Part shown: piece by piece, positions 43,641 to 52,828 of the stretch
Layout: each line of letters opens with the position of its first letter
How positions within the stretch are numbered: the stretch's first letter is position 1
DNA from: Opitutaceae bacterium
GTDB lineage: Bacteria; Verrucomicrobiota; Verrucomicrobiia; Opitutales; Opitutaceae
Assembly: GCA_028284385.1 (NCBI GenBank)
Contig: JANQRT010000010.1
Location: 84,771-148,770 of the forward strand
Length of the DNA stretch: 64,000 nucleotides
Direction of reading: 5' to 3'
Program-made: the position numbers and the translations under genes
Notes under the pieces: model-generated
Database searches by the model: none
Seen by the model: the letters and a program-made list of their open reading frames with translations, nothing else
Told to the model about the DNA's origin: nothing

Positions 43641-45613
43641 ATCCGTACTATCACAGCCTGCTGACGCATCTTTGGGAGTCCACCCTCTTCGGCGTCGCCT
43701 GCTGCCTTCTGATACTGGCCTTCGGAAAGTCGTCGAGCTTCAGTCGCCACCTTTTGGCTTGGGCTAGCATATTGAAATTCCTAATACCGTTCTCCGCATT
43801 TTCCGCGACAGCTGAATGGATCCGTGACGCCCTCGCAAGCTCGTCCACCGCCGATAGCCAGATCATTCCCTATGTCGGCGCTCTTTCGCAAACGTTGCAA
43901 ATCGATAACTGGATGGAATTCTACGCTGGCGACGACGCGCCGAGCTTCGCCCTCCCTTGGGAAGCCATAACCCTGGCTCTCTGGAATGGAGGCATTGTCG
44001 TCCTATGCTTTTTGTGGATACAGCAATACGTTCGTATCAGTTCTTCAATTAACTCCGGATGCTCCGAAGCAAGCGAAGACTGGCAGAATCTGGCCAAGCG
44101 GGTCTGGGAAAAATCGCAACGCTCCATGCCACGTATCTTGATATGCCAAGACGAGGATCTGCTGGCCGGCGTATTCGGTTTTCGGAGGCCAGCTGTGATC
44201 ATTCCCGTGTCTTTCGATTCCGAATTCACCGAAGCCGAGCGCGAAGCTTTTCTGCGTCACGAATTTCAGCATATATACAAGCATGACAATCTTTGGCTCT
44301 TCGTCCAAAAACTCATAAGAAATCTTTTCTGGATCCATCCTTTGGTGTGGTGGCTGGATCGCCAGATTAGCGCCGAGCGCGAGATTATGCGAGACGAGGA
44401 GGTAATCCGAAAAACCGAAAACGCTAAATCATATCTAAACTGTCTAATGAAAGCATCGAAAGTTAACTTGCCTGGCAGGTATGCTACAAGTGTGGGAATA
44501 AAGGGGTCGCCTTTCGCTAGGCGAGTGAAGGCGATCGTAAGCAACAAGTCTTCCCGAGTGATGGACTGGCTATCAACTATCGGAAGCATATCCGCTATTC
44601 TGGTACTGACGCTCTTCCTCTCCGCTACGCTTCCAATCGCGGAATTGAGAGCGGACGACAATGATTATCGAGCGGACAATGATGAAATAAGCGAAGAGCG
44701 TTTCGCTTTGCATCAGGAGATATTCGAGCTTCAGCGTCGCCTGAAGAACAAGGAGACTCAACTAGTAAAGGCGACGCATGAATTGGCATCCAAAGCCGAA
44801 GAAGGAATAGAAATATCCAAATCCAAATACGGTAGCGTAGATGAGCTCCATCAAGCGGTAGCCTATCTAAGCGAAAGACTCGCTAAACGAATCAACAAGC
44901 TCGGCGATGATGGCGTAAACGATGGCTTAATGCGTAAAGCGGAAATTCACTATCTTGGAAGATTGCTCGACTCGGATGAAAGCGATTTGAGCGAGGAAAG
45001 ACGCGAGAGCGCTATTGCAAGGTTGCGAAAGTTGCGAGGCGTGGATGACGAACCTGCAATCAGCAGAAGCTTCAGAGACGACGACAACAGTCCCGGGCTT
45101 ACCAAGAAGGAGAAGGAGAGAATGAGGGATATCGAAGAAGCCTTTGAGGCAAGCTCGGATCTTGCCCTCGACTTAATCTACGACTCGATCAACGACGAAT
45201 CGTCAGCGGCTTTCGAATACCTTGCGGGAAACGTGTTGAGCGAACATGGAGAAATCGAAAAGGCGGTCAGCTTCTATCAAGTCGCTCTCGACAAGTTTCC
45301 GAACTTCCGGAACGCCGCGAAGAACCTGGGCGTTTCGCTCGTGAAGCTTGAAAATTGGGCGGAGGCCAAGGAGTATTTGCTCAAGGCCTCATCGCTTGGT
45401 TCAAAGGATGGCCAGACTCATGGTCTGTTAGGATACTGTTATTTGAATACAAATGATTCGACGACAGCCGAATATCACTTCCGCATTGCTCGAAGAAAAC
45501 AGAGAGAAAACGATTCCTGGCAGCAGGGGCTCTCGCTGGCTCTACGGAATCAGGGAAAATTCGGCGGTGAACTCGAAGCGAGAATAGACGACGATCGAAG
45601 AGCGGAATTTTAG
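43637..45613 (+). CDS. BlaR1-like M56 membrane metallopeptidase with C-terminal TPR region
   Basis: 658 residues. Four membrane helices lie in the first 330 residues, with the M56 zinc motif HEFQH at 208-212 and the following WIHPLVWWLDRQISAEREIMRDEEV typical of BlaR1/MecR1. After the last TM (residues 312-335, ISAILVLTLFLSATLPI) comes a charged coiled coil (LHQEIFELQRRLKNKETQLVKATHELASKAEE). About three TPR-like helices follow near 510-640 (AFEYLAGNVLSEHGEIEKAVSFYQVALDKFPNFRNAAKNLG). There is no penicillin-binding sensor domain, so the stimulus is not a beta-lactam; protein interaction through the TPRs is more likely. It would cleave the BlaI-like repressor in the cytoplasm on signal. Confidence 0.88.
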   Translation: MNPYYHSLLTHLWESTLFGVACCLLILAFGKSSSFSRHLLAWASILKFLIPFSAFSATAEWIRDALASSSTADSQIIPYVGALSQTLQIDNWMEFYAGDDAPSFALPWEAITLALWNGGIVVLCFLWIQQYVRISSSINSGCSEASEDWQNLAKRVWEKSQRSMPRILICQDEDLLAGVFGFRRPAVIIPVSFDSEFTEAEREAFLRHEFQHIYKHDNLWLFVQKLIRNLFWIHPLVWWLDRQISAEREIMRDEEVIRKTENAKSYLNCLMKASKVNLPGRYATSVGIKGSPFARRVKAIVSNKSSRVMDWLSTIGSISAILVLTLFLSATLPIAELRADDNDYRADNDEISEERFALHQEIFELQRRLKNKETQLVKATHELASKAEEGIEISKSKYGSVDELHQAVAYLSERLAKRINKLGDDGVNDGLMRKAEIHYLGRLLDSDESDLSEERRESAIARLRKLRGVDDEPAISRSFRDDDNSPGLTKKEKERMRDIEEAFEASSDLALDLIYDSINDESSAAFEYLAGNVLSEHGEIEKAVSFYQVALDKFPNFRNAAKNLGVSLVKLENWAEAKEYLLKASSLGSKDGQTHGLLGYCYLNTNDSTTAEYHFRIARRKQRENDSWQQGLSLALRNQGKFGGELEARIDDDRRAEF

Positions 45614-45628
45614 AACTACACCAACTTC

Positions 45629-45657
45629 AGCCCGGATGCGTAGGCATTCGGGCTTTT
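45629..45657. terminator. Rho-independent terminator between converging genes
   Basis: Stem AGCCCGGATGC / GCATTCGGGCT with loop gtag, followed by TTTT on the plus strand. It lies between the stop of the M56 peptidase gene and the stop of the aldo/keto reductase gene and can serve both directions. Confidence 0.8.
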
Positions 45658-45664
45658 CCGCGAG

Positions 45665-46660
45665 TCAATGAACAACTCCCGAGCCGACAGCATCCTCTAG
45701 AGCTTGGAGCTCGTCCTTCTCAAGAACGACCTGCAACGCTTTAAAACTGTCGTCTAGCAATTCTTTCGTGTAGCATCCGACAATCGGAGTGATGGGGAAT
45801 GGCTGATGTAACAAATAGGCCAATACGATTGCATTGGCATTGCAGCCTTTGTCCGCAGCGAACGCTTTGACCAGCTTCGCCACTGTCAGATTCGCTCGGT
45901 TGTTGAACCTGCTTTTATCAAAACGTTCCTGATCGAAATCCTTTTCGCCGAGCGCCTTGGTAAAGAATCCCTGAGCCTGAGGTGAATAAGGCGCCATGGA
46001 AAGGCCAGACGCGCTATGGTAGTCGTATCCAGAATTGTCCAAATGCACGAGTGTGACATCGTCATTGCCGTCGTTGATATTCCACGACCCCAGGCTGAAT
46101 TGCGGCTGATTCACCACGAAGCCATGCTTGCCCTCCCGTTCCGCGTATTCATTCGCCGTCGACAAACGAGCTGCCGTCCAATTGGCGACAGCCAAATGAC
46201 GAACCTTCCCTTCATCGATAAATACTTGCATGAAATCTACAATCCGCTCCGCGCTTAAGACAGGGCTATCGCGGTGAAGATAGTACACATCGATGAAATC
46301 CGTGCTCAAAGCCTGAAGGCTAAGTTCCAGATCGTGGCGAACGTCTTCCTGCGTGACCCGATTAAGGGACTTATCGTTCCACTCGTAGTGAGCCCCTTTG
46401 GTACCAACGACAAGCTTGTCTCGTTTTCCTCGATTCTGGCGAAGCCAATCCCCGATAATCCGTTCGCTTCTGCCTATCTCGCCAGGAATCCAGTCGGAAT
46501 AGATGCGAGCCGTATCCAAATAATTGCCACCTAGCTCGACAAAGTGGTCCAAGAGAGAATGAGCCTCGCTTTCCGATTGCTTTAGACCCAGATTCGCCGT
46601 GCCTAGGCAGAGGCGACTAACGTCTAGATTCGTCTTTGGGAGAGAGACGCGAGAAAGCAT
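45665..46660 (-). CDS. Aldo/keto reductase
   Basis: 331 residues from the ATG at 46660 (a TTG at 46702 is also possible). NADPH-dependent TIM-barrel oxidoreductase with the catalytic tetrad visible: Asp and Tyr in LDTARIYSDW, Lys in VVGTKGAHYEW, His in VYYLHRDSP. The cofactor-binding end is VLAYLLHQPFPITPIVGCYTKELLDDSF. The segment GSWNINDGNDDVTLVHLDNSGYDYHSASGLSMAPYSPQAQGFF is typical of the YghZ/IolS-like AKR subfamilies. No operon partner; terminator-separated from the M56 gene. Substrate unknown. Confidence 0.9.
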   Translation of the reverse strand: MLSRVSLPKTNLDVSRLCLGTANLGLKQSESEAHSLLDHFVELGGNYLDTARIYSDWIPGEIGRSERIIGDWLRQNRGKRDKLVVGTKGAHYEWNDKSLNRVTQEDVRHDLELSLQALSTDFIDVYYLHRDSPVLSAERIVDFMQVFIDEGKVRHLAVANWTAARLSTANEYAEREGKHGFVVNQPQFSLGSWNINDGNDDVTLVHLDNSGYDYHSASGLSMAPYSPQAQGFFTKALGEKDFDQERFDKSRFNNRANLTVAKLVKAFAADKGCNANAIVLAYLLHQPFPITPIVGCYTKELLDDSFKALQVVLEKDELQALEDAVGSGVVH

Positions 46661-46785
46661 AAGGAAATCGATTGGGAGGATGCCAAGGGCTACTAGCTGC
46701 AAATCGTCATGAAACTTAGCTCAAATCAAGCAGAAAGCATAGGAGTCACGGAAACCATGGCCCAACCTTTCGATTTAACTCCGAT

Positions 46786-47457
46786 CTATTGTGGTCGAGA
46801 AATTCTAGACCTGTAAAGATCCCTGGAAAACGCTCCGCCCAGCTCGTCTTTCAAGTAGGCGTCTACCCTATCTTGATTTTCGTATCGCGAAGAGTGATAT
46901 CTCGAAAAATTCAGCTCGAACTCGTCGCGGAGAAAGCCGATCAAATCGATCCTCCAGCTTTCCTGGTACTGAAAGCGAAGCCGGATTGGGAACGGATTGC
47001 TCTTGTAGCGCAAGACAGCCCCCGTCGTCTTTCCAATTGTATCCAGTTTTAGGATGTTGAGATCATCGAATTTATCCCTAAAGAGATTCAGAGCCATTAT
47101 GTCCAACTGCTGTTCGTCTTCCCCTCTCTTTTTTTCAAGCCAAAATCGCCAATCGCTTTCGTCGAGAGAAACGAGTTGCGAGCGTATTTTAATGACTGCA
47201 AACCGATCGAACGGATCCAGATTTCGAATGCTTGCCCTATCGCCAAGGATAACCCAATCCTGCAGGCGATTGACATAGTGAATTGAATCCTTGGATACTA
47301 GATTGCCGAGAGACGAAATGTCGTCCGATTCGATGGCAGCTTTAAACTGCAAGAACACCTCTTCAGGCGAAAGGCTACGGTAGCCGCACCCCCAAATGCA
47401 CAGAACGATGAAGCCCGAGCAGCCTGCAATCAGCTTTGCCGCAAAATAGTCTCGCAT
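46786..47457 (-). CDS. Putative lipoprotein of unknown function
   Basis: 223 residues. Hydrophobic N-terminus (LIAGCSGFIVLCIWGCGYR) with a likely lipobox WGC near residue 24. The mature part is mixed alpha/beta: SPEEVFLQFKAAIESDDISSLGNLVSKDSIHYV resembles the small NTF2/DUF4878-like lipoprotein folds that begin with 'P..V...F..A...GD...L..L', but this is only a resemblance. It ends with a basic tail. Divergent from the GbsR-type regulator, with a 102-bp gap that probably holds both promoters. Confidence 0.6.
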   Translation of the reverse strand: MRDYFAAKLIAGCSGFIVLCIWGCGYRSLSPEEVFLQFKAAIESDDISSLGNLVSKDSIHYVNRLQDWVILGDRASIRNLDPFDRFAVIKIRSQLVSLDESDWRFWLEKKRGEDEQQLDIMALNLFRDKFDDLNILKLDTIGKTTGAVLRYKSNPFPIRLRFQYQESWRIDLIGFLRDEFELNFSRYHSSRYENQDRVDAYLKDELGGAFSRDLYRSRISRPQ

Positions 47458-47559
47458 TTAACGTAAAGAAGTGGATCTATTCCAAGAGGCTAGAATCGCC
47501 CCTTAAACAACACAAAACGATTATTAGACCCGCGGCAAGGTCAGGAAATATTGATTGAA

Positions 47560-48069
47560 ATGTCTAATCTCCAAAATGTGAAAGACGATTTCGTGGCTCA
47601 ATGGGGAGCGTTAGGCAGCCAATGGGGCATTAACCGAACTATGGCCATGATTCACGCTCATCTTCTGGTTTCTCTAGAGCCCCAGACCACCGACGATGTG
47701 ATGGAGAAACTTGAAATCAGTCGTGGAAACGCCAATACGAATCTAAGGGAACTCGTAAGCTGGGGACTGATTCGAAGCGTGCTGGTAAAGGGGAAGAGGA
47801 AAGAATTCTTCGAGGCGGAAAAAGACGTTTGGAAGATCTTCTGCATTGTAGCCAGAGAGCGAAAGCGGCGGGAAACGGAACCAGCCACGACGGTTCTGGA
47901 AGACTGTGTAGCGCGGGCGAAAAGCTTTAATTCCAAGGAGTCGAAAGCCTTTCAGAAACAACTGAAGGAGCTCAATGAATTCGTGTCTCTGGCCAATACG
48001 GTCATGGAGAAAATCGCCTCCAAGGAGCAAAGCGCTATCGTTCCCAGGCTCCTGAAGCTCCTTTCGTAG
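47560..48069 (+). CDS. GbsR/MarR-family transcriptional regulator
   Basis: 169 residues from the ATG at 47560. The GbsR-type pattern is clear: FVAQWGALGSQWGINRTMAMIHAHLLVSLEPQTTDDVMEKLEISRGNANTNLRELVSWGLIRSVLVKGKRKEFFEAEKDVWKIFCIVARERKRRE. It has the recognition helix SRGNANTNL and wing KGKRKEFF. C-terminal helices follow. In other bacteria GbsR proteins repress osmoprotectant or membrane-stress genes. Here it is followed by an AT-rich palindrome and the epimerase gene, a plausible target. Confidence 0.9.
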   Translation: MSNLQNVKDDFVAQWGALGSQWGINRTMAMIHAHLLVSLEPQTTDDVMEKLEISRGNANTNLRELVSWGLIRSVLVKGKRKEFFEAEKDVWKIFCIVARERKRRETEPATTVLEDCVARAKSFNSKESKAFQKQLKELNEFVSLANTVMEKIASKEQSAIVPRLLKLLS

Positions 48070-48120
48070 AAACGTCTCCGGGAATGCCGTCAATACTTTA
48101 GCTAGTGAAAAGGTGTTCTT

Positions 48121-48157
48121 TAGAATATTTCATTTTCAATTTTTATTGAAAATTCTA
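48121..48157. promoter_or_regulatory. AT-rich palindrome between the GbsR-type gene and the epimerase
   Basis: A perfect 9-bp inverted repeat ATTTTCAAT / ATTGAAAAT (48132-48053 region, exactly 48132-48140 and 48145-48153) is nested in outer TAGAAT / ATTCTA arms. It lies 24 bp before the epimerase start and suits a MarR/GbsR dimer; it could alternatively be part of a weak terminator. Confidence 0.5.
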
Positions 48158-48180
48158 AATTTTTAGATTTGCTGGGCTTT

Positions 48181-49167
48181 ATGAAACATATCGTGATAGC
48201 GGGAGGCAACGGCTATCTAGGTCGAAAACTAAAGCACTGGCTGGTCAGACGAGGGTATAAGGTTTCGATTCTAACGAGAAATCCCGACCCAAACGACTCG
48301 AGCGCAATCTATTGGGACGGTCAAACCAGCGGCCCATGGACGGATCGCTTGGAAGGCTGTCAGGCGATTGTCAATCTAGCAGGCAAGTCGGTAAACTGCC
48401 GCTATCACCTACGCAACAAGGCGGAAATTCTGCGTAGCCGAGTGAACAGCACCCGAATCATTGGTGCCGCCATACGCGATTTGGAAAAACCGCCGGAAGT
48501 CTGGATAAACGCCAGCACGGCTACGATCTATGAAGCATCCTTCTCAAAACCATGGAACGAGCGTAATGAAAAACTGGATAAAGGCTTTTCGGCTAGCGTC
48601 GCCAAGAGCTGGGAAGACGCCTTCCTCAACCAGGAAACGCCTGGAACAAGGAAAGTGGCGATTAGAACCAGCCTAGTCTTGGGAAACGGCGCAAACAGCG
48701 CGCTGAAAACGCTCCGGAAGATTGCCCGATTCGGTCTTGGGGGAAAGATAGCCAGCGGGGAACAGATGTTTTCCTGGATACATGAGCAGGACTTCACGCG
48801 AGCCATAGAATTCCTGATAAATCTGGAGGATCTTGATGGCGTTTTCAATCTAACCAGTCCGGCGCCAGTGGATAACGCCACCTTCATGAAAACTCTGAGG
48901 GAACAATTGAAAGTCACCTTCGGAATTCCTACACCGAAAAGGCTTCTAGCAATCGGATCTTTTCTAATGAGGACCGAACCGGAATTGGTATTGAAAAGTC
49001 GATACGTCGTCCCCACCCGCCTGCTGGAAAACAGATTTCAATTCGAGTATCCCTTCATTGATGAAGCCCTTGATCACCTGCTCGCCAATTGGGATCGAGA
49101 ATCCATGACAGCAGAGCAGGTTTCGAATGCCCCAACGGCGCCCTACAGCAGGGAAGTCTATTCTTGA
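48181..49167 (+). CDS. TIGR01777-family NAD(P)-dependent epimerase (SDR extended)
   Basis: 328 residues from the ATG at 48181. Rossmann start KHIVIAGGNGYLGRKLKHWLVRRGYKV (GxxGxxG). Family-specific blocks: YWDGQTSGPW, CQAIVNLAGKSVNCRYHLRNKAEILRSRVNSTR, WINASTATIYEASFSKPWNE with the Tyr of the active site, and FSWIHEQDFTRAIEFLI. The C-terminal DUF1731-like part (GIPTPKRLLAIGSFLMRTEPELVLKSRYVVPTRLLENRFQFEYP) is present. These YfcH/SulA-like proteins have no agreed function. It lies downstream of the GbsR-type gene, probably under its control. Confidence 0.9.
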   Translation: MKHIVIAGGNGYLGRKLKHWLVRRGYKVSILTRNPDPNDSSAIYWDGQTSGPWTDRLEGCQAIVNLAGKSVNCRYHLRNKAEILRSRVNSTRIIGAAIRDLEKPPEVWINASTATIYEASFSKPWNERNEKLDKGFSASVAKSWEDAFLNQETPGTRKVAIRTSLVLGNGANSALKTLRKIARFGLGGKIASGEQMFSWIHEQDFTRAIEFLINLEDLDGVFNLTSPAPVDNATFMKTLREQLKVTFGIPTPKRLLAIGSFLMRTEPELVLKSRYVVPTRLLENRFQFEYPFIDEALDHLLANWDRESMTAEQVSNAPTAPYSREVYS

Positions 49168-49330
49168 ATGCGCTGCGACCGTTTCGCTGAAACGACTCGG
49201 TAGTTAAAGCAATCCGTACCGATCACTGCCCTTTTTTAAGCTTCGAAATAAGGGGCGACGGTCAAATTAGGCGCCAATTTGAGCTATTTGCGAAGGTCGG
49301 GCTCCATGGCGCGCGCTTTGCTATTTTGGA

Positions 49331-49369
49331 TTGTAATCACGGTATTACAAAACGCACCAAAAATAATAC
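49331..49369 (+). promoter_or_regulatory. NikR-spaced operator before the ABC transporter operon
   Basis: GTATTA (49342-49347) and TAATAC (49364-49369) form an inverted repeat with exactly 16 bp between, the half-site spacing of the Escherichia coli NikR operator (GTATGA-N16-TCATAC). A second perfect palindrome TTGTAAT / ATTACAA (49331-49350) overlaps its left half. It lies 31 bp before the binding-protein start codon. A matching N16 repeat precedes the NikR-like gene at 60253. Confidence 0.65.
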
Positions 49370-49400
49370 CTACATTCTCAACCAAATACGCATATCTGAC

Positions 49401-50402
49401 ATGAAACCTGTGACCTTCATTTCGCGATCCAAAGCTCTTTTCGCATCGTTAATCCTGTATTTTTCCAGCATTGTAGCAACGTCTGCCGAACCCCTGAAAA
49501 TCGGGTACTCCGACTGGCCAGGATGGCTTCCCTGGGAAATCGCCATCAAGAAAGGCTGGTTCGAAAAAGCTGGTGTGGAGGTTGACTTCCAATTCATGGA
49601 CTACGTAGCAAGTATGGAAACATTTGCCGCGGGAGCCCTGGATGCGACCCACATGACTAATGGCGATGCTCTTGTCTTCGGTTCCACCGGAGCGCCTTCC
49701 GTTGCCATCATCTGCAACGACTACTCGAATGGCAACGACATGCTCATCGCTCGACCTGGCATCAATTCAGTCAAAGACCTCAAGGGCAAGAAAGTTGGCG
49801 TCGAAGTCGGCTTCGTTAGCCACCTTCTCCTGCTCACCGCGCTCGAAAGTGTAGGCATGACCGAAAGCGACGTGGAGGTTGTCAATGTTCCCAATGGCGA
49901 AACGCCTCAAGTGCTTGCATCCGGCGGTGTCGATGCCATCTGCGCCTGGCAGCCAAGCTCTGGAGCGGCCCTCAAGCTCGTCGATGGCTCGAAAACGCTT
50001 TTCACATCAGCGGACGCTCCTGGGATCATCTACGATCTCCTCTACGTTTCGCCGGAAAGTCTCGAGTCTCGTCGCGACGACTGGATGAAGGTCGTGGAAG
50101 TCTGGTACAAGGTTGTGGATTTTATGAAGGATGAGGACAACATCGACGAAACACTGGAAATCATCGCGGGCAAGGTAAGCGTCTCTCCCGATGAGTATGA
50201 GCCTTTCCTCGACGGTACCTACATCCTCACCTTGGAAGAAGCCGCCAAGATTTGGAAGGACGGCGAAGGCCTTGGATCGCTCTACGGATCATCCCGCATC
50301 GTCGACCAGTTCAATGTGAAGTTCGAGGTATACGACGAGCCCGAGTCCATCGAGAAATACCTCGATCCAAGCCTCACTATGAAGCTTCTCAAGTCCAAGT
50401 AG
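49401..50402 (+). CDS. ABC transporter substrate-binding protein, urea-carboxylase-associated NitT/TauT type
   Basis: 333 residues from the ATG at 49401 (an upstream frame from 49326 would include the operator). Signal peptide [20 protein letters not shown]. The mature protein reads [84 protein letters not shown] and [31 protein letters not shown]. This closely follows the NMT1/SsuA-type family that co-occurs with urea carboxylase (TIGR03427-like). Such transporters are linked to urea or guanidine uptake. It heads the transporter operon; two hairpins in the following 140 bp may raise its level over the membrane subunits. Confidence 0.88.
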   Translation: MKPVTFISRSKALFASLILYFSSIVATSAEPLKIGYSDWPGWLPWEIAIKKGWFEKAGVEVDFQFMDYVASMETFAAGALDATHMTNGDALVFGSTGAPSVAIICNDYSNGNDMLIARPGINSVKDLKGKKVGVEVGFVSHLLLLTALESVGMTESDVEVVNVPNGETPQVLASGGVDAICAWQPSSGAALKLVDGSKTLFTSADAPGIIYDLLYVSPESLESRRDDWMKVVEVWYKVVDFMKDEDNIDETLEIIAGKVSVSPDEYEPFLDGTYILTLEEAAKIWKDGEGLGSLYGSSRIVDQFNVKFEVYDEPESIEKYLDPSLTMKLLKSK

Positions 50403-50410
50403 GCTTGCCT

Positions 50411-50479
50411 ACTCCAAGATTGGAGTAAGCGACAAAATTCCTTTCTCGTGGCGGACCGCCACAAAAAGCGGTCCGCTAC
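50411..50479 (+). other. Intra-operon stem-loops after the binding-protein gene
   Basis: A strong hairpin has 12-bp arms at 50448-50459 and 50468-50479 (core GCGGACCGC / GCGGTCCGC, loop cacaaaaa). It is preceded by a small one, ACTCCA / TGGAGT, at 50411-50426. There is no T-run, so it is more likely an mRNA-stabilising or partial-attenuation element than a full terminator. Confidence 0.6.
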
Positions 50480-50543
50480 AGAATGACAGTCACTGCCCCA
50501 AACGAGGGAAACGCTTCAACGTACTCAGACGCCACAATGCGAA

Positions 50544-51905
50544 ATGTCTAAGAAACGCCACACGCGCCCATGGATCGAAGTCGGCCGTGAAATCTCCAGC
50601 TCTCGCGCTGGGATCCTCACTGCGATCTCCTTTGCCCTCCCCCTAGCGATCTGGTCTTTGGTGAGCTACACGCCCTTTATCTGGCACCCCGATATCCGTC
50701 TGGAGCTTCCGGCCTCGAGAGCCGATTCCACATCCGTCTACGTTACTGGAGATCATGTGGGAAAAGATTTTTTCGCCGAGTTCCAAGACGCGATCCGAGC
50801 CGAGAACGAAGCAATCGAAAGAGGCGAGACGAAAAGCTCCCGGCGCAGCAACACAAGGCAAATTCGCCAAGTCGCTTCGCTTGCTATCCGCCAAGGCTGG
50901 CTAAACGCCGATCAGGAACGCGACACAGAAGCTATTTTCTATATCTGGCAGGACCTCGCCACCGGCGAACGCGTATCCACACGGCCAGTACTCAGCGAAG
51001 AAAACCTTTATCTAGTCCAGAAAAACTGGACGCTCCTCTCTGCGGCAGGATCGGAATACAGCAGGGAATCCATTCCCTCAACGCCTCTCTACAAATTGGT
51101 TCCTCAAGGTCGACCAGCTAACCCCGACTACCTTCCAGAACCGCTTGCGGTGCTAAAGGCTGGCATCAACGCCTTCACAAATGAAATCGATGAAGGAGAA
51201 ACCTCCATGGCCGAACGCACGCTCCACTCGGTCAAGATTGTCTTCAGTGGCTTCCTCGTCTCCTGCATCATCGGCATACCGCTCGGCATGCTTTGCGGCT
51301 CCATCTCCTTCTTCTCCCGCCTTATCGAGCCCTTCGTCGACTTCTTCCGCTACATGCCGGCTCCGACGTTCAGCACCATTCTCGTCGCCATCCTACTCGC
51401 CAACGACGCGCCAAAAATCGCTATGGTCGTCCTTGGAACGCTTTTCCAAATGATCCTCATCATTGCGAAGACGACCCGACTCCTCGACAACTCCCTGCTC
51501 GAAGCCGCTCAAACCCTCGGGGCTTCGCAAAAGCAGCTGCTCTTCAAGGTCATCGGACCCGGCATCCTGCCCAATCTTTACAACGACCTGCGCATTCTCC
51601 TCGGCTGGGCTTGGACCTGGCTCGTCATCGCCGAGCTCATCGGCGTCAAGTCCGGCCTCACCGAGTTTATCGAAACTCAAGGCCGCTGGCGCAATTTCGA
51701 TCAAGTCTACCCGATCATCATCCTGATCGGACTCATCGGATACTTCACGGATCAGTTCCTAGCCTGGCTACGCCGACCCTTGTTTCCCTGGCTAGGCGAA
51801 CCGATCGGTCCCAAGTCCCGCGCCGTAATCTCCTGTGTCGCCTACGTTCCCAACTGGTTTAAAGACGCGGTCGATCGCCGCCAGCCAAACCCTCCCAGAA
51901 CATGA
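50544..51905 (+). CDS. ABC transporter permease, NitT/TauT type, with large extracytoplasmic insertion
   Basis: 453 residues against about 260 for ordinary SsuC/TauC proteins. TM1 is at residues 24-44 ([19 protein letters not shown]). About 180 hydrophilic residues follow ([17 protein letters not shown] to RTLHS), then the normal permease core from about residue 230 with TMs and the EAA loop [34 protein letters not shown], ending with [19 protein letters not shown]. The insertion sits on the outer face after TM1 and may dock the binding protein. The gene's stop overlaps the ATPase start (ATGA). It is part of the presumed guanidine/amine importer. Confidence 0.9.
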   Translation: MSKKRHTRPWIEVGREISSSRAGILTAISFALPLAIWSLVSYTPFIWHPDIRLELPASRADSTSVYVTGDHVGKDFFAEFQDAIRAENEAIERGETKSSRRSNTRQIRQVASLAIRQGWLNADQERDTEAIFYIWQDLATGERVSTRPVLSEENLYLVQKNWTLLSAAGSEYSRESIPSTPLYKLVPQGRPANPDYLPEPLAVLKAGINAFTNEIDEGETSMAERTLHSVKIVFSGFLVSCIIGIPLGMLCGSISFFSRLIEPFVDFFRYMPAPTFSTILVAILLANDAPKIAMVVLGTLFQMILIIAKTTRLLDNSLLEAAQTLGASQKQLLFKVIGPGILPNLYNDLRILLGWAWTWLVIAELIGVKSGLTEFIETQGRWRNFDQVYPIIILIGLIGYFTDQFLAWLRRPLFPWLGEPIGPKSRAVISCVAYVPNWFKDAVDRRQPNPPRT

Positions 51906-52810
51906 GCCCAGAAAGTTCAGTCACAAAGCTACCCGATTACCGGGAGCAGTCTCCCAAGGTCAAGGAACGCTTCGAACGCTTCCACAAGCGGCCTGTCGTA
52001 CTCGAGGTCAAGAATCTGGGCAGGGTATTCGAAAGCAGCAACGGACCGGTGACCGCACTGGAGGACGTCAACTTCAATATCAAGCGCCGCGAATTCAACT
52101 GCGTCATCGGGCCCTCAGGCTGCGGCAAATCCACGCTCATTCGCATTCTGGCTGGACTGGACTACCCGACGAGCGGACAGGTTCTTCTCGATGGGAAGCC
52201 AGTCCTGGGACCGGGCGCCGATCGCGGCATGGTTTTTCAAGGCTATACCCTCTTCCCCTGGCTCACCGTCAAGCGCAACGTCATGTTCGGCCCGATGAAT
52301 GCGGGCGAAAGCGAAACCGAGTCGGAGCGCAACGCCCGTTTCTGGATCGACATGGTCGGTCTCTCCAAATTCGAGAACGCCTATCCGTATCAGCTTTCTG
52401 GAGGCATGAAGCAGCGTACCGCAATCGCGAGGGCTTTAGCCAATCAGCCTCGCATTCTGCTCATGGACGAGCCTTTCGGGGCCCTCGACGCTCAAACCCG
52501 TTTTCAGATGCAAACCAGCTTGCTGGAAATCTGGCGCAACGTCGAAGTCACCATCCTCTTCATTACCCACGATCTGGAAGAGGCGGTGTTTCTATCCGAT
52601 CGTATCCTCGTTTTGGATGCGCATCCCGGACGCGTGAACGAAATGATCGAATCCCCAGTGCCAAGACCTCGCAACGACGAGCAATGCGTGCATCCAGAGT
52701 TTCTCGCCACAAAGCAGCATATCGAGCACCTCATCCATCCACCCGAGTCAAGATCCGATACGCCACTTCGCATCACACGCATGACGGACCCAGACGATAC
52801 CGTTTTCTGA
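51902..52810 (+). CDS. ABC transporter ATP-binding protein, NitT/TauT type
   Basis: 302 residues. Walker [11 protein letters not shown]-loop [14 protein letters not shown], signature [16 protein letters not shown], Walker [13 protein letters not shown] and H-loop [15 protein letters not shown] are all intact. It resembles SsuB/TauB/NrtD. An N-terminal extension of 30 residues and a C-terminal tail after RPRNDEQC are longer than usual. Translationally coupled to the permease (4-bp overlap) and 18 bp ahead of the creatininase-family gene, which ties uptake directly to the catabolic genes. Confidence 0.93.
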   Translation: MSPESSVTKLPDYREQSPKVKERFERFHKRPVVLEVKNLGRVFESSNGPVTALEDVNFNIKRREFNCVIGPSGCGKSTLIRILAGLDYPTSGQVLLDGKPVLGPGADRGMVFQGYTLFPWLTVKRNVMFGPMNAGESETESERNARFWIDMVGLSKFENAYPYQLSGGMKQRTAIARALANQPRILLMDEPFGALDAQTRFQMQTSLLEIWRNVEVTILFITHDLEEAVFLSDRILVLDAHPGRVNEMIESPVPRPRNDEQCVHPEFLATKQHIEHLIHPPESRSDTPLRITRMTDPDDTVF

Positions 52811-52828
52811 TCCTCGCGTCCAAAGCCA

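Noticed and set aside
49168..49400. Possible guanidine-I (ykkC) or other guanidine riboswitch before the transporter
   Set aside because: I looked for the conserved guanidine-I and mini-ykkC ACGR-loop elements here and before 60303, 61624 and 62274 and saw none; protein-operator palindromes are the better explanation. A covariance-model search would be decisive.
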